DNA from: an uncultured Eubacteriales bacterium
GTDB taxonomy: Bacteria > Bacillota_A > Clostridia > Lachnospirales > Lachnospiraceae
Assembly: GCA_900321365.1 (NCBI GenBank)
Contig: ONVT01000156.1
Location: 1 to 6,184, forward strand
DNA length: 6,184 nt
Direction: 5' to 3'
Position numbers and translations under genes: made by a program. Below are positions 5,496 through 6,184 of the stretch, piece after piece. Under the pieces are notes generated by a model that saw only the letters and a list, made by a program, of their open reading frames with translations, was not told the origin of the DNA and ran no database searches. Position 1 is the first letter of the stretch, and every line of letters starts with the position of its first letter.

Positions 5496-6184
5496 TCATC
5501 TTCTCCTGTCTTTGGATAAGCGGTCTGATCCGGTTCAGGTACATTCTGCCGGACAGCGCGAAATGAGGCAGTTCCTCAAACCGACAACCTGGCGCGCAGG
5601 CCGCCTTCAGCATCGGATCCGCGATCACTTCCTCATAGCCTCCGAGCACCTCCCGGATCTGATTCTCGCCCGCCGGGCAGGAAGCATCTTCGGGGATCAG
5701 TCCCTGTACGGTTTCCGTCAGGGGAATCAGGCTGCATCCTCTTTGGTCTCTCAGTATGCGGTCTGCCGCGACAGATCCCATCGTGACCGGTTCACCGGCG
5801 ACACACCGGATACCGGAATCACTGCAGCCCTTTATGACATCTAAATACGGAGCACTGCCCGTCTTTTCCTTCGCGCATCGGGTGATCTCGCGAAAAAGCA
5901 CCGGGGCAAATGCGCCGACAGGGACTCCTGCCACATAGGGAATCCCGAACGTCTCTTCCATCCATCGCGCCGCGAAGATCCCCGTCGAGGAAACGACCAG
6001 GTTCACATCCGCGCTCAGGGAATCCTCCAGGTTTTCCAGGGTATCTCCGATGGCCCAGACACTGACCACCTCAAATCCTTCTGACTCAAGCATACTTCGG
6101 ATGGTATGTGCCTCACTGAGGTTTGTGAAATCCAGAGGCGTCATACCCAGCACGTTGACACGTATTCTGTCCTGACCATATTCA
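5482..6184 (-). CDS. nitrogenase component 1-like protein, C-terminal half (5' end off window)
   Basis: Member of the nitrogenase component 1 superfamily (NifD/K/E/N, BchN/B, CfbD and many uncharacterised homologues), which bind metal clusters or tetrapyrroles and take electrons from a NifH-like ATPase. 233 residues are visible, all C-terminal. Counting from the edge: VNMLGMTPLDF (9-19), a typical start of a Rossmann-like subdomain; NLVVSSTG (61-68); FGIPYVAGVPVG (79-90); IADPMLKAACAPGC (187-200); LPHFALSGRMY (205-215). Cysteines are at 103, 120, 127, 150, 169, 196 and 200; the cluster-binding cysteines of the family's N-terminal domain would lie outside the window. Family proteins are usually 400-500 aa, so about half is missing. 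The ATG at 6153 is not the start: the frame stays open to the edge and that Met is inside a conserved motif. It overlaps hydF by 14 bases. Which subfamily it is, and whether it has a NifH-like partner upstream, cannot be seen. Confidence 0.85.
   Translation of the reverse strand, partial: EYGQDRIRVNVLGMTPLDFTNLSEAHTIRSMLESEGFEVVSVWAIGDTLENLEDSLSADVNLVVSSTGIFAARWMEETFGIPYVAGVPVGAFAPVLFREITRCAKEKTGSAPYLDVIKGCSDSGIRCVAGEPVTMGSVAADRILRDQRGCSLIPLTETVQGLIPEDASCPAGENQIREVLGGYEEVIADPMLKAACAPGCRFEELPHFALSGRMYLNRIRPLIQRQEKMNEYE
5503..5507 (-). promoter_or_regulatory. ribosome binding site of hydF inside the upstream gene
   Basis: AGGAG on the minus strand, 7 bases before the hydF ATG at 5495. It lies within the last codons of the nitrogenase-like gene, so ribosomes finishing that gene (stop at 5484-5482) end on top of the hydF start. 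This supports the start at 5495 over the ATG at 5489. Confidence 0.8.

Noticed and set aside
6151..6153. ATG as the true start of the nitrogenase-like gene
   Set aside because: The frame remains open to the window edge, the preceding residues are coherent with the family, the Met lies within the conserved VNMLG motif, and there is no good ribosome binding site before it.

Overview
The window looks like a piece of an anaerobic Firmicutes chromosome (class Clostridia, possibly Lachnospiraceae-like). This is inferred from protein content: two [FeFe]-hydrogenase H-cluster maturases, an iron-dependent alcohol dehydrogenase, meso-diaminopimelate dehydrogenase, and good AGGAG-type ribosome binding sites. 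No rRNA or other taxonomic marker is present, so this is a judgement from gene families only. All five genes are on the minus strand, so transcription runs from high to low coordinates. No tRNA, CRISPR array, insertion sequence or origin was seen.

Layout in the direction of transcription. (1) 6184-5482: C-terminal half of a nitrogenase component 1-like protein (NifD/NifE/BchN-type fold); its N-terminal half lies beyond the right edge. (2) 5495-4230: HydF, the GTPase and scaffold of H-cluster assembly, overlapping gene 1 by 14 bases. (3) 4229-4080: a 150-base spacer holding a very long, GC-rich, nearly perfect hairpin (4107-4204). (4) 4079-2970: HydE, a radical SAM H-cluster maturase. (5) 2885-1041: one uninterrupted gene joining a full-length iron-type alcohol dehydrogenase to a full-length HAD phosphatase through an acidic linker. 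(6) 971 to the left edge: meso-diaminopimelate D-dehydrogenase (ddh), complete or within a few residues of its end.

HydF and HydE act together: HydE helps make the precursor of the diiron subcluster and HydF carries and delivers it to the hydrogenase. HydG, the third maturase, and the hydrogenase itself are not in the window. The alcohol dehydrogenase/HAD fusion and ddh have no obvious role in maturation; they share direction with hydE but have their own ribosome binding sites and gaps of 84 and 69 bases.

The points most worth a second look are the nitrogenase-like gene translationally overlapping hydF, the 98-base hairpin between hydF and hydE whose internal mismatches are all G-U wobbles only in the sense transcript, and the alcohol dehydrogenase/HAD fusion.
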